Source: CAYYNQ01 sp964473105 | GTDB lineage: Bacteria > Sumerlaeota > Sumerlaeia > MVZB01 | Length of the DNA: 38,088 nucleotides | Direction: 5' to 3' | NCBI GenBank assembly: GCA_964473105.1 | Contig: CAYYNQ010000068.1 | Coordinates: 1-38,088, forward strand | Part shown: positions 7,653 to 17,175 of the stretch, piece after piece | Position numbering within the stretch: position 1 is the first letter of the stretch | Layout: each line of letters opens with the position of its first letter | The notes under the pieces: model-generated | What the model saw: only the letters and a program-made list of their open reading frames with translations | What the model was told of the DNA's origin: nothing | Databases searched by the model: none | Translations under genes and position numbers: made by a program

Positions 7653-10214
7653 TCAACCCCCAAGATATTCGTCCGGGTCAACCAGAAGATCCCGCGGCTT
7701 GGACCCTTGGTAAGGACCCACAATTCCCTGCTCCTCAAGCATGTCCATGATCCGTCCGGCGCGGGCATAGCCGATTTTCATGCGTCGCTGGATATAACTC
7801 ACGCTCGCTTTGCGGGACTCGAGGATCAAACGCAGGGCCATGTCAAACAATTCCTCATCCGTTGATTGATCGACGTCGCCCGGCGCTGAAGGCGAGGTTC
7901 CAGCCCTCCCCCGGGCCGCAAGGCGACCGGTGTCACCCCCTCCATCCATCACTTCAGCATCGCCCATTTCCAAGTTCGCCCGGGCACGCTCGGACTGGGT
8001 GGGAGCAACTTCAAAATCATCCTTCGCATAACACGCCCGTTCCTGGTCACGAATATAGTCTGCAAGTTTCTCCACCTCGGAATCCGATACAAAAGCACCC
8101 TGAATCCTGAAAGGTTTTGCTCCTCCGGGTGAATAAAGCATGTCGCCCCTTCCCAGCAGAGCCTCCGCACCATTGATATCGAGGATGGTCCTGGAATCCA
8201 CCTTTGAACTCACCTGAAAGGCAATGCGGCTGGGAAAATTCGCCTTGATGATACCGGTGATGACGTTGACCGAAGGCCTCTGTGTGGCAAGGACCAAATG
8301 CATTCCGACGGCACGGGCCATCTGCGCAAGCCGGATGATATATTCCTCAACCTCATTTTTTGCCACCATCATCAGGTCCGCGAGTTCATCTATGATGATG
8401 ACAACCCGGGGCATGAATTTCATCTGATGTCCGATGACCTTCCTGTCGGGTTTCTTCAGGAGTTTATTGTATGAATCAATATTGCGTACGCCCAACTCGG
8501 CCAGAATCCGATAACGCTCCTCCATTTGCTCGACACACCAGGCAAGTGCGCCGGCTGCCTTCCGCGTGTCGCAGACCACGGGCGACAGGAGATGGGGAAT
8601 CGCCTGGTAGATTGACAATTCAACCCGCTTGGGGTCGATCATGACGAACTTCACCTCGCCGGGTTTGTTCTTGAACAGCAGCGAGGCAATGACTGTGTTC
8701 AGACAGACAGACTTGCCCGAACCGGTTGCGCCCGCGATCAACAGATGTGGCATTTTTGCCAGGTCACAGACCACCGATTCCCCGGCGATATTTTTCCCCA
8801 AAGCGAATGTCAGGAGGGCGCTGGAATTCGTAAAATCGTCGCTTTCCAACAATTCCCTCAACATCACGGGGTTTGCCTTCCTGTTTGGCACCTCAATTCC
8901 AACGGCCGACTGGCCAGGGATCGGGGCTAGGATCCGTACATTCTGAGCCTTCATTGCCATTGCAAGTTCGCTCTCGAGACCCGTGATCTTGTTTACCTTG
9001 ACACCCGGTGCAACACGCAGGGCAAACCGGGTTATCACCGGGCCCTGTATCACATCGATGACCTCGACCTCGACCTTGAATGTGCCCAAGGTCTCTTCAA
9101 TCTTGCGCGAAAGGACTTCACGCTCATGCTCTGACATCTGGTAAAGGGCATCCGGCGGATCCTTCAACAGATCAATGGATGGGATCTGATATTCAGAAGG
9201 GAAAAGGTTCAGGTCAACCTGAACCGGTGAATCCATTGTCTGATGGCGATCCAGTTCCATCCCGTGGCCCATATCCTTCTCGATGGCCTGATTTTCGACA
9301 TGCACGCCTGAGTCAACCGGCTCAACAGCTTCAACCCCCGCATGCCTGTCCTCATCGTGTTTCTCCGGATGATCGGAAACTGCTCCAAGGAGACCCGGCG
9401 AGCCGGGGAATGAAGAGATGGATCTCCTGTCAGGCACCAACTCGACGATCGGGGCCGAACCCATCACCCGTGCCGGGCGATCGGCCCGGCGAAAACTCAG
9501 GCTGTTTAACAACCGCGACCAGCGCCCCCAAGAAAACAGATGAACCCCTGGCAGCCAACCCTGGATGTTCATTGCCAGCCGTTTCAAGGTTGCATGTCGA
9601 TACACCCGGGAAATCCATTCCATCCGGGCCAGTTTCCAAAGCCAATGACAGGCCCCATTCCAGCTGAATGCTGCAAGATCCCTGACCATCTTCTCGGTGA
9701 AAAGGACCAGACCTACCAGGGCCAACCCGATGAAAACGACCCATGAACCAACCGGGCCCAGGAGTCCCGAAAGGTTGAGTCCTTCGGGCAGAACGACCAT
9801 GCTTCCCATCAGCCCTCCCCAGCGGAAGGATCGCGCAAGGTCTCCCTGCTGGCCAATCGATCCCGCTATTGTCAGAAGTGAACAGGATGCAAACAAAATC
9901 AACAGGCCGCCGCCCCCACGCATCAGGCTGCGTTTGTTGAAGAAACCGGGGGAACTCTCACTCAGCAATTCAAAAGACAATAATCCAATCATGAGGGGAA
10001 ACATGAAGGATACAGCCTGCCCCAAGACCCAATCCAGACGACTGGCAAGCCCCGACCCGAACGCACCGATCCAAGCCATGCCAAGACGTTCAGACAGCAG
10101 GCCAAGAAACATCAGCACCGCCATCAACGCCAGTAATATACCCGTAATTTCGCGGAAAAAAACCAGGCGCGCGTCCCGGTCGAGGGAGGGAATATCAACC
10201 GATTTTACTGTCAT
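7653..10214 (-). CDS. ftsK: DNA translocase FtsK/SpoIIIE
   Basis: The 853-residue protein has all FtsK parts. Four or so N-terminal membrane segments fall within residues 20-180. A charged linker spans about 215-330. The alpha/beta motor domain has Walker A GATGSGKS with its lysine near residue 501 and Walker B VVIIIDELADLM. The C-terminal winged-helix gamma domain (last 65 residues) reads SYIQRRMKIGYARAGRIMDM. The ATPase pumps double-stranded DNA at the division septum, and the gamma domain normally reads polar DNA motifs and activates XerCD at dif. Other family strings are TQRPSVNVITGIIKANFPSR and the L-G-R-G-D-M-L motif. The linker is short, as in SpoIIIE-like members. No strong ribosome-binding site precedes ATG 10214. 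Confidence 0.97.
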   Translation of the reverse strand: MTVKSVDIPSLDRDARLVFFREITGILLALMAVLMFLGLLSERLGMAWIGAFGSGLASRLDWVLGQAVSFMFPLMIGLLSFELLSESSPGFFNKRSLMRGGGGLLILFASCSLLTIAGSIGQQGDLARSFRWGGLMGSMVVLPEGLNLSGLLGPVGSWVVFIGLALVGLVLFTEKMVRDLAAFSWNGACHWLWKLARMEWISRVYRHATLKRLAMNIQGWLPGVHLFSWGRWSRLLNSLSFRRADRPARVMGSAPIVELVPDRRSISSFPGSPGLLGAVSDHPEKHDEDRHAGVEAVEPVDSGVHVENQAIEKDMGHGMELDRHQTMDSPVQVDLNLFPSEYQIPSIDLLKDPPDALYQMSEHEREVLSRKIEETLGTFKVEVEVIDVIQGPVITRFALRVAPGVKVNKITGLESELAMAMKAQNVRILAPIPGQSAVGIEVPNRKANPVMLRELLESDDFTNSSALLTFALGKNIAGESVVCDLAKMPHLLIAGATGSGKSVCLNTVIASLLFKNKPGEVKFVMIDPKRVELSIYQAIPHLLSPVVCDTRKAAGALAWCVEQMEERYRILAELGVRNIDSYNKLLKKPDRKVIGHQMKFMPRVVIIIDELADLMMVAKNEVEEYIIRLAQMARAVGMHLVLATQRPSVNVITGIIKANFPSRIAFQVSSKVDSRTILDINGAEALLGRGDMLYSPGGAKPFRIQGAFVSDSEVEKLADYIRDQERACYAKDDFEVAPTQSERARANLEMGDAEVMDGGGDTGRLAARGRAGTSPSAPGDVDQSTDEELFDMALRLILESRKASVSYIQRRMKIGYARAGRIMDMLEEQGIVGPYQGSKPRDLLVDPDEYLGG

Positions 10215-10591
10215 TGATCAAGACCAGCGTCTTTGCCCGCAACATCGGGTCCTACTGAAAACAAAAAAGGCGCATCGCACACACCTTTCCATGAGTTGAA
10301 GGTATCTCACGAACCCCCCTTTACGCAAGAATTTTCGATTCTCTTCACCCTCATAGGATCACAACCGGGTAGCCAACACAGGCAATTCTCCACTAGACTG
10401 GACTCCTCGGCAACTGGGGAGGACCCATAGAAGGCGCCATGCCATGTCGCTAATGTCCAACAGGCTTCACGGGGATTTCCAAATATTTGAATTCATGTGC
10501 TTTACGTCCTGATCGGCATATTCTTTCGCACCACAGATCCAAAACCCAATCCCGGGATGATCCCCAGAACACTGAGGCAACGAATATTGTC
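10215..10591. other. 377-bp divergent intergenic region between ftsK and priA
   Basis: No gene can be supported here on either strand; short open frames have no family features or ribosome-binding sites. It must contain the promoters of ftsK (leftward) and priA (rightward), but no -35/-10 pair stood out. A T-rich stretch read on the minus strand (about 10264-10272) follows only a 3-bp stem, so I do not call a terminator. Confidence 0.4.
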
Positions 10592-12898
10592 ATGAATGAT
10601 TCCAAAACCCTTGCCCCTTCGCAAAATTCGTTTGCCTACGCCAAGGTCGCGATCAACCGGCCGATCCCGCAGCCCTATACCTATTATGTGCCGGAATCCA
10701 TGAGCGGGGATCTTAAGAACGGTTCGCTGGTGGAAGTCCCGCTGAGAAACGAGAAGGCGTTCGGGGTGATTGTTGATCTTGTCCACAAGCCGGACACACG
10801 AGCCAAAATCAAACCAATCCTGAGGTGCCTGACGCCCGGTTATCGTCTGGAACAGGACTTGATGGATCTGTCCGAATGGATGGCTCGTTATTACTGCTGC
10901 TCTCTCGGCGAGGCTCTGGCCACGGTGTCCATGATCGGTTTGAACAACGTGACCGTCAAAAAGATCACGCATTACAAACTGGCAAAGCCTGATTTTCGCA
11001 AAAACCGGGGAATTGAACGCAGACCTGACAGTAAAAGGCCGACCCCAGCACAGGTCCGTGTCATTGAGGCTCTGAAACCGGCAGGAGGTGAAGGCCGGCC
11101 GGCCGGCTGGATCCAGGAACAGGGAGGTGTCAGCCGTTCCGTCCTGGAGACCATGGTCTCCCGCGGCCATCTGGTATCCGAACAGGTATCCGCTGTCGGC
11201 CCCGATGATGAACGACCAGTTACCGATTCCAGGGCAAAAAATCAACGGCCCGACCTGACTCCTGATCAACAACGGGCACTTGACACGATCAATGGCCAGG
11301 TGCACACGGGGACATACCGAGGCTTCCTGCTTCATGGTGTCACGGGCAGCGGGAAGACCGAAGTTTATCTGCGCGTGATCGAGGAGGCCATACGCGTCGG
11401 ACGGGGGGCGATCGTTCTGGTACCCGAAATCGCACTGACTCCGCAGGCTGTCCAGACATTCAGACAACGCCTGGGAAACCTTGTCGGCATTTACCACAGC
11501 CGACTGACCCTGGGTCAGAAACTCGACTTGTGGAAGCGAATCAGACAGCGTGAAGTCAGGATCGTCATCGGCACCCGCTCGGCATTGTTTGTGCCCCTGC
11601 CCGATCTGGGCGCCATCATCGTGGACGAGGAACACGAGCCCTCCTACAAACAGGCGGAGGCCCCACGATATCACGCAAGGGATGTCTCGGTGATGAGAGC
11701 AAGTCGTTCAAGCGCGGTTGTCGTCATGGGTTCAGCCACTCCATCGGTAGAATCCCTGCATAATGCCCGGGAAGGCAAATATACGAGGCTGTGTCTGCCC
11801 AAACGAATCGGGCCCCATGCCCTGCCGGTAATGAACCTGGTGGACCTTCGGAAAATAATTCGTCGCAATTCCACAAGGGGTATGTCAGAAGCCATGCTAT
11901 CCCCCCCCCTTGTTGAAGGAATTGAGAAACGGCTTGCGAAGGGTGAGCAAACAATCCTGCTGCTGAACCGGCGGGGATTCGCGAACCATGTCCTTTGCCT
12001 GAAATGCGAGAAATCAGTTGACTGCAGAAACTGCGACATCACGATGACCTGGCACAAGCAGGGGCGGCGCATGCGATGTCACTGGTGTGGAGCAAGCGAA
12101 CCGCTGCCTCAAAGCTGTCCCGCATGCAATGCCGGGGAAGTTGCTGTTTTGGGGCTCGGAACCCAGCGGATCGAGGAACACCTGCGGGGGACATTCCCGA
12201 CAGCCAGAATTATCAGGGTGGACATGGACTCAATGCGTGCCCGGAACGCCTACCTTGATGCCTGGGAAAAGATCCGCAATCATGAAGTGGATATCATTCT
12301 GGGAACCCAGATGATCGCGAAGGGGCTTCATCTTGAGTCGGTCACGCTGGTCGGCGTGATCTCGGCCGACTTTTCGCTGTGCATGCCCGATTTCAGAGCC
12401 GCCGAAAGAACCTACTCCCTTCTGACACAGGTGGCGGGACGTGCGGGGCGCGGGACACGGCCGGGTGAAGTCATTGTCCAGAGTTTCATGCCACACCACT
12501 ACGCAATCGACATGGCCGCACGTCTGGCCGAGGATGAATTTTATGAAAAGGAGCTGAAAAACCGTCGGCTGCTCCGATTCCCGCCTTTTGCACGATTGAT
12601 CAGCCTGCTGCTCAGCGGAGGGTCCGACGAGAAGGTCCGCAGTCAGGCCGAGCGACTGGGCGCCCTGATGAAACGTCTCAGCTACACACCCGAATTCAAG
12701 ACTGTCCAAGTCCTGGGACCAACACCCTCAGCCGTGAAACGGGTGGACAATCAATGGCGCTGGAGACTCATCATCAGGGGCACCGACTTCCGCAGGTCAC
12801 ATGGCCTGCTTAACAAGGCCCTGCAGGATTACCGGAAAGACAAGGGGGAGGACAGCATTCGCCTGACGGTCGATGTTGACCCGGTGAATATGCTCTAG
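10592..12898 (+). CDS. priA: Primosomal replication restart helicase PriA
   Basis: The 768-residue (from ATG 10592) superfamily-2 helicase restarts stalled replication forks by recognising fork structures and loading the replicative helicase. It has the N-terminal 3'-end-binding domain (YAKVAINRPIPQPYTYYVPE), Walker A GVTGSGKTEVYLR with lysine at about residue 255, a D-E-E-H box (IIVDEEHEPSYKQ) and late helicase motifs LGTQMIAKGLHL and QVAGRAGRG. Between the helicase lobes lie eight zinc-binding cysteines in four pairs (CLKC, CRNC, CHWC, CPAC). The end DVDPVNML followed by TAG is the natural family C-terminus, so TAG is a true stop in this genome. The reading frame is open upstream to 10487, but conservation begins only after 10592. 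A run of nine C lies inside the gene near 11901. Confidence 0.96.
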   Translation: MNDSKTLAPSQNSFAYAKVAINRPIPQPYTYYVPESMSGDLKNGSLVEVPLRNEKAFGVIVDLVHKPDTRAKIKPILRCLTPGYRLEQDLMDLSEWMARYYCCSLGEALATVSMIGLNNVTVKKITHYKLAKPDFRKNRGIERRPDSKRPTPAQVRVIEALKPAGGEGRPAGWIQEQGGVSRSVLETMVSRGHLVSEQVSAVGPDDERPVTDSRAKNQRPDLTPDQQRALDTINGQVHTGTYRGFLLHGVTGSGKTEVYLRVIEEAIRVGRGAIVLVPEIALTPQAVQTFRQRLGNLVGIYHSRLTLGQKLDLWKRIRQREVRIVIGTRSALFVPLPDLGAIIVDEEHEPSYKQAEAPRYHARDVSVMRASRSSAVVVMGSATPSVESLHNAREGKYTRLCLPKRIGPHALPVMNLVDLRKIIRRNSTRGMSEAMLSPPLVEGIEKRLAKGEQTILLLNRRGFANHVLCLKCEKSVDCRNCDITMTWHKQGRRMRCHWCGASEPLPQSCPACNAGEVAVLGLGTQRIEEHLRGTFPTARIIRVDMDSMRARNAYLDAWEKIRNHEVDIILGTQMIAKGLHLESVTLVGVISADFSLCMPDFRAAERTYSLLTQVAGRAGRGTRPGEVIVQSFMPHHYAIDMAARLAEDEFYEKELKNRRLLRFPPFARLISLLLSGGSDEKVRSQAERLGALMKRLSYTPEFKTVQVLGPTPSAVKRVDNQWRWRLIIRGTDFRRSHGLLNKALQDYRKDKGEDSIRLTVDVDPVNML

Positions 12899-12942
12899 AA
12901 AATAGCCTTTATCTTCCCCGTTGCGAACAGAATATCGGGATA

Positions 12943-13947
12943 TCAGGGTGCGCCATTCCGGTCTGGCAGGCCGGTCGCTGGAAGATCGAGGGCAATGAAG
13001 ACATTGACGACCATCAGGTTGTAGTCGGCATCCTCGTCATTGGGGTCAATAGCCAAAAGTTCATTCAGAATCTCCCTGGATTTCTCGAAATTTTCATTCT
13101 CAAAGTATTTCCACGAAAGATTGTAGAGTACATCTGTATTTTGGGGATTGATCCGCAGCATCTTCCTGTATTCCTCGACGGAATAATCGTAGGGTGATGG
13201 CCGGAGGGGGACATCCGGCGGCCAGACGGTCTCCTGCAGGACGCGGATCCCGTGATGGGTCAGGTTTTCGTAGGCGGCATGGAGCCTGCGAAACTACCCG
13301 GCCGCCAGCTTCTGCAAATCCGGACTGAGGTGCCGGACCATGTCGGGATGGTAAAGTTTTGCCTTCCTGCGGAATGCCCTGGTTACTTCCTCCCTGTCTG
13401 CATCGGTCGATATCCCAAGCACAAGGCAGCAATGGTCATGACGGCCAAGATCCATTTCCTGAATAGCGTTTGTCCCGAGACATCCCGAACCCCGGATCTG
13501 GTCGTCGGAAAAATATTGCCGACTGTAAACCTTGTGTCGAGCTCCCATGGCCCGGTAACGACTTTGCCGGAAAACAACCTGATCGAAATTCCGGAATTCA
13601 GTTGCCGCATCTGTATCGAGCACGGCCCCGGTCAGATCTGCCCGGGCAACATCGGCATTTCTGACAGCTGCACCTGTCAGGTCCGCATATCGCATCGACG
13701 CCCCCCTTAGATCCGCATTCGTGATGTCAGCTCCGGAGAGGTCGGCCCCGGTTAGATCAGCACCCGAAAAAATGGCCGTTGAGAAATTTACCCGTCTGAG
13801 ATCGAAGTCCCGGATTGCACGGCCGGTTAAGTCGGCCGCGGATATATCTATCCACTCATGTTGGAAACGGAATTCTGTCCATATCTTTCGGCCTTCAGGC
13901 CGGTCAAGAAGCGAAATCAGGGTTTGGAGCTGGTTAATATCTGCCAT
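12943..13947 (-). pseudogene. Pentapeptide-repeat / J-domain / TPR protein interrupted by in-frame TAG
   Basis: A single minus-strand frame of 334 sense codons is split by one TAG at 13294-13296. Before the stop (217 residues): an N-terminal helical segment; pentapeptide repeats of the A(D/N)LxG type at about residues 36-110 (ADLTGADLSGADITNADLRG); a linker; and a J-domain opening with LVLGISTDADREEVTRAF and carrying the essential H-P-D at 200-202. After the stop, the same frame resumes the last J-domain helix exactly where it should (FRRLHAAYENLT). A TPR region follows (INPQNTDVLYNLSWKYFENENFEKSREILNELL has clear TPR spacing, quoted here in part), ending at TGA 12943. The TAG takes the place of a polar helix residue. 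An intact product would be a DnaK co-chaperone with two protein-binding modules. It is either a fresh pseudogene, a sequence error or a readthrough gene. No ribosome-binding site precedes ATG 13947. Confidence 0.75.
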
Positions 13948-13952
13948 AATTG

Positions 13953-13961
13953 TGCTATACT
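13953..13961 (+). promoter_or_regulatory. Extended -10 promoter upstream of obgE
   Basis: TG-T-G-C-TATACT: the hexamer TATACT (13956-13961) is preceded by TG at 13953-13954 in the extended -10 position; no good -35 is visible. It would give obgE a leader of about 150 bases containing a 6-bp hairpin (TCTGCC 13983-13988 with GGCAGA 13996-14001). It overlaps the region just upstream of the divergent pentapeptide/J-domain gene. Confidence 0.4.
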
Positions 13962-14121
13962 GGCATGAACGATGGAGAAGAATCTGCCTTGCACAGGCAG
14001 AAATGTTCCATTAAAAATACCGTTCTATGCACTTGGGAAAGACGGTGTTTCATCGGCAGGTGCATGATGCTAAACCATTCCGTCCCCGATGTAAACAAGC
14101 GCGAAGGGAAAGAACGGCCGT

Positions 14122-15216
14122 ATGAGCCAGTCATTTGTTGATTATGCCCGGATCCTTGTCAGGGGTGGAACCGGAGGAGATGGCTGCATGTCTTTCCGCA
14201 GGGAGAAATACGAGCCTAATGGAGGCCCTGATGGCGGAGATGGAGGACATGGGGGTTCGGTATGGCTGGTTGTCGATGATCGTTTATCCACGCTGATGGA
14301 TGTCAAGATCAGGGCTCAGTATGCTGCCGAACGCGGAGACAAGGGCCAGGGGGGACGAAAGACCGGGCGTTCTGGATGTGACCAGCTGATCCGTGTACCC
14401 CGGGGCACCATCGTCAGCCTCGAAGACGGAACACGATTGGCGGATTTGACCGTAAAGGACCAGAAATTCCTGGCAGCGGCTGGCGGAAAAGGCGGGCAGG
14501 GAAATCAACATTTCGCAACGCCAACACGACAGGCACCTAGGAAAACCACACCCGGCCAGTCCGGCGAAGACAGGGCCATTCTCCTGGAACTGAAGCTCAT
14601 CGCGGAGGTTGGCCTGATCGGCCTGCCCAACGCCGGAAAGTCAACCCTGCTTTCAAGGTTGACCCATGCGAAGCCCGGGATTGATGTCTATCCGTTCACG
14701 ACCCTGCATCCCAATCTGGGTGTCATGAGTTGTGAAGACTCATCTCAAGTGACCCTGGCCGATATTCCCGGGTTGATTGAAGGCGCCAGCAGGGGACAGG
14801 GTCTCGGCGACAGGTTTCTCCGCCATATTGAGAGAACCAGGCTGCTGGTTCACCTGGTCGCACCGCCCGTTGGAATCGTGAACCCGGAAAGGGAGCCTGA
14901 GAATGCGGTGGATGAAATCACTTATGCCTACAGGCTTGTCCGAAACGAACTGGAATCCTACAGCCCGGCCATGCTCCGGAAGAAGGAAATTACCGTCCTG
15001 ACCAAAATTGACACACTCACGGATGACGAGGCCGCCCTTTTCAGCAGGGCCCTGCGGAATATCGGGCTGAACCCCATCTGCATATCCTCAGAAAATGGCG
15101 CAGGCCTAGATCAACTGCGAAACGCCATCCTGGATTCACGGGAAAGCGGGGCGATGGGCGGACAGGAGACAACCGCGGGGGAACTCGCGGAAATGAACCG
15201 GGAGCCCCAAGCATGA
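14122..15216 (+). CDS. obgE: GTPase ObgE/CgtA
   Basis: The 364-residue protein has the Obg arrangement. A glycine-rich N-terminal Obg fold covers about 1-158 (FVDYARILVRGGTGGDGC, then GGPDGGDGGHGGSVW). The G domain follows, with G1 GLPNAGKST (lysine at about residue 173), G2 region YPFTTLHPNLGV, G3 ADIPGLIEGAS, G4 LTKID and G5 ISSENGAG. The C-terminal OCT domain of some homologues is absent; a short acidic tail ends the protein. Obg is an essential ribosome-associated GTPase involved in late 50S assembly and stress signalling. The stop codon overlaps the proB start in ATGA, so the two genes are probably translationally coupled. Confidence 0.96.
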   Translation: MSQSFVDYARILVRGGTGGDGCMSFRREKYEPNGGPDGGDGGHGGSVWLVVDDRLSTLMDVKIRAQYAAERGDKGQGGRKTGRSGCDQLIRVPRGTIVSLEDGTRLADLTVKDQKFLAAAGGKGGQGNQHFATPTRQAPRKTTPGQSGEDRAILLELKLIAEVGLIGLPNAGKSTLLSRLTHAKPGIDVYPFTTLHPNLGVMSCEDSSQVTLADIPGLIEGASRGQGLGDRFLRHIERTRLLVHLVAPPVGIVNPEREPENAVDEITYAYRLVRNELESYSPAMLRKKEITVLTKIDTLTDDEAALFSRALRNIGLNPICISSENGAGLDQLRNAILDSRESGAMGGQETTAGELAEMNREPQA

Positions 15217-16403
15217 TCCAGATTGATGATTTCCAGGGCAGTGGTGAAGAAATTCAACTGCAAAAACTAGTCCTGAAGCTGGGTTCGGCCGTCATCCATG
15301 GAAAGGACCAGGGTGTTGACCTCAATACACTTGATCATGTCATCAGGTTTGTGGGTAGCCTGAATGCAAGGGGGGTCCAGGTGATTCTGGTCTCCTCCGG
15401 CGCTGTCAGCATCGGCAGCAGCCGACTCAAGACACCGTCAACCGAATCGATCCGAGACCGGCAGGCGCTGGCAGCCATCGGACAGGCCGGCTTGATGGAC
15501 ACCTATGCCCGTTTATTTGAGAAAAACGACCTGAAGGTTGCCCAGCTTCTCTTGACGCGTGAGGACATGGAGGATCGTCGACGTTACCTGAATGCGCGGA
15601 ATACAATCCAACGCCTGCTTGAATTGAATGTGATCCCCATCATCAATGAAAATGATTCCGTGGCCATCGATGAGTTGAAGTTCGGCGACAATGACCAACT
15701 GTCCGCCATCGTTGCCACCAAGATGGATGTTGACCTGCTGCTGCTGCTAACGGTGGTTGACGGGGTTCACCGAAACATACCTGAACTCCCGCCGCACAAG
15801 ACTGAACCCTTCTCAAAGGGTGATGATATCTTTAAGATCATCCGGAACATCGATGAATCCACTTACAGCCTCGCCGGCCCCAGTACCGACGGGCTCGGTT
15901 CGGGTGGTATGCACTCGAAACTGGAAGCAGTCCAATCAGCTGTCCAGGCAGGTGTTCATACGGTGATCGCAAATGGCAAGAAACCGGAAGTCCTCGACCG
16001 TATCCTCGAGGGTTGTTTCCCCGGAACCTATTTCCCTCCGGTGAAGGGTCAAAAACTGTCCGGCCGACATCGCTGGCTTGCTTTCGGGCACCGGCCCAAG
16101 GGTGAGTTGATCATTGACCGGGATACGGTGGAGGCTCTTGTCGACCACAAAAAAAACCTCCTGCCCGCCGGGATCAGGAAGCTTGGAGGCACCTTCAGGC
16201 GGGGTGAGGTTGTGGATGTCAGGAACGAACAGGGCGAACTGATCGCCCGCGGCCTGACCAATTATGCCTCGGATGAAATCAACCGGATGATAGGCATCAA
16301 GACCGCCGATATTTCGCGACAGTTGGGCGCGCTGGATTACGAGGAGGCGATTCACCGGGACAACTTGGCGATTCTGACGCCTGAGAATGACCTGAAAGGC
16401 TGA
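15213..16403 (+). CDS. proB: Glutamate 5-kinase with C-terminal PUA domain
   Basis: The 396-residue protein catalyses the ATP-dependent phosphorylation of glutamate, the first step of proline synthesis. The amino-acid-kinase domain shows VLKLGSAVIHG at the start, VILVSSGAVSIGSSRL, the N-A-R-N motif (YLNARNTIQRLL), IINENDSVAIDELKFGDND and the G-S-G-G-M-x-x-K stretch (GLGSGGMHSKLEA). The last 110 residues form a PUA domain (from about KGELIIDRDTVEALV), as in E. coli ProB. The GTG/ATG choice is simple because the ATG overlaps the obgE stop by four bases. No proA follows; the next gene is convergent, so proA lies elsewhere. Confidence 0.96.
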   Translation: MIQIDDFQGSGEEIQLQKLVLKLGSAVIHGKDQGVDLNTLDHVIRFVGSLNARGVQVILVSSGAVSIGSSRLKTPSTESIRDRQALAAIGQAGLMDTYARLFEKNDLKVAQLLLTREDMEDRRRYLNARNTIQRLLELNVIPIINENDSVAIDELKFGDNDQLSAIVATKMDVDLLLLLTVVDGVHRNIPELPPHKTEPFSKGDDIFKIIRNIDESTYSLAGPSTDGLGSGGMHSKLEAVQSAVQAGVHTVIANGKKPEVLDRILEGCFPGTYFPPVKGQKLSGRHRWLAFGHRPKGELIIDRDTVEALVDHKKNLLPAGIRKLGGTFRRGEVVDVRNEQGELIARGLTNYASDEINRMIGIKTADISRQLGALDYEEAIHRDNLAILTPENDLKG

Positions 16404-16421
16404 CCGTTCCCATTGTTCTTT

Positions 16422-16445
16422 GGTGATGGTGATGGTGATGATGAT
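16422..16445. repeat. Short GGTGAT tandem repeat
   Basis: Three perfect copies of GGTGAT (16422-16439) are followed by GATGAT (16440-16445). They sit in the 57-bp gap between the convergent stops of proB and the methyltransferase gene. It is too short to show variation within one sequence and is probably a simple microsatellite. Confidence 0.7.
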
Positions 16446-16460
16446 CCTGAACCCGCGTAT

Positions 16461-17102
16461 TCAGGATGCAAAAACCTTGGTCGCCCAGGCCGCCGTTTCA
16501 GGCGGATCCAGATGGCCGTGAAATTTCTCGTATACCTCGACATCATAGCCGAGTCGAAGCCAATCATCGGCCTCCCAAAAGGACCGGTGCCTCTGGAACC
16601 TGTTTCCATCCAGTGCGCCCTGCCGGACCTGGCCGGTTGGTGAAAACAGGACAACTCCGCGCCTTGCCTTTTTCTCAAGCCTGCAAAGCAACTTCAGGGC
16701 ATCCCTCCTCGCCAGATGTTCAAGCACATCAATCAACAGCACCAGGTCAACATCAATCCCTTCGAGGAAGGGAAATGGGTTCTCAACACGCAGGTGATGG
16801 ATATCATGTTGTTTTGCCCCCGATGATTTCATCCTGATTTTCTCCACATATGGGCCGAATGCGTCAATTGAGATCAGTCGTTGCCATGGTAACCGGAGAA
16901 TATCACGGGCAATAACTGTCTCGCCCGGTCCGCATCCGAGGTCAAGGCAGCACATGCGGGACAGGTCCCCAAACCGGGCCCTGACCCGGCTTTCAAACTC
17001 TGCGCCCTGTTCAAAGGTAAAACTGCCCCGTGCGTTGTAGGTTAACAAACCCTTGCTCGGACATCCCATCCTCAGGCACGTCCAGTAATCGAGGAAATTC
17101 AT
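16461..17102 (-). CDS. Class I SAM-dependent methyltransferase
   Basis: The 213-residue protein has the SAM-binding motif I LDLGCGPGETVIARDIL at about residues 53-70, an acidic end of strand 2 (LISIDAFGPYVEKIR), and a strand-4 motif LVLLIDVLEHLARRDALKLL. The acceptor is unknown. The C-terminal segment (HRSFWEADDWLRLGYDVEVY) is typical of small-molecule or glycan-associated methyltransferases that lie in surface-polysaccharide regions. It lies 73 bases downstream of rseP on the same strand and ends convergently with proB. GGAGG lies 13 bases upstream of the ATG, further than usual. Confidence 0.8.
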   Translation of the reverse strand: MNFLDYWTCLRMGCPSKGLLTYNARGSFTFEQGAEFESRVRARFGDLSRMCCLDLGCGPGETVIARDILRLPWQRLISIDAFGPYVEKIRMKSSGAKQHDIHHLRVENPFPFLEGIDVDLVLLIDVLEHLARRDALKLLCRLEKKARRGVVLFSPTGQVRQGALDGNRFQRHRSFWEADDWLRLGYDVEVYEKFHGHLDPPETAAWATKVFAS

Positions 17103-17175
17103 CTTGTGTCCGACCTCCGGCCAAATGGAAAAGGATCCGACATGACAGAAACCAACGCCGCAGGGGAACCAACTC

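Noticed and set aside
10250..10275. T-rich stretch after GCGATGCGC on the minus strand upstream of ftsK as a terminator
   Set aside because: The stem is only three base pairs.
10487..10591. Longer N-terminus of PriA from 10487
   Set aside because: The extra 35 residues have no conservation and no better ribosome-binding site than ATG 10592.
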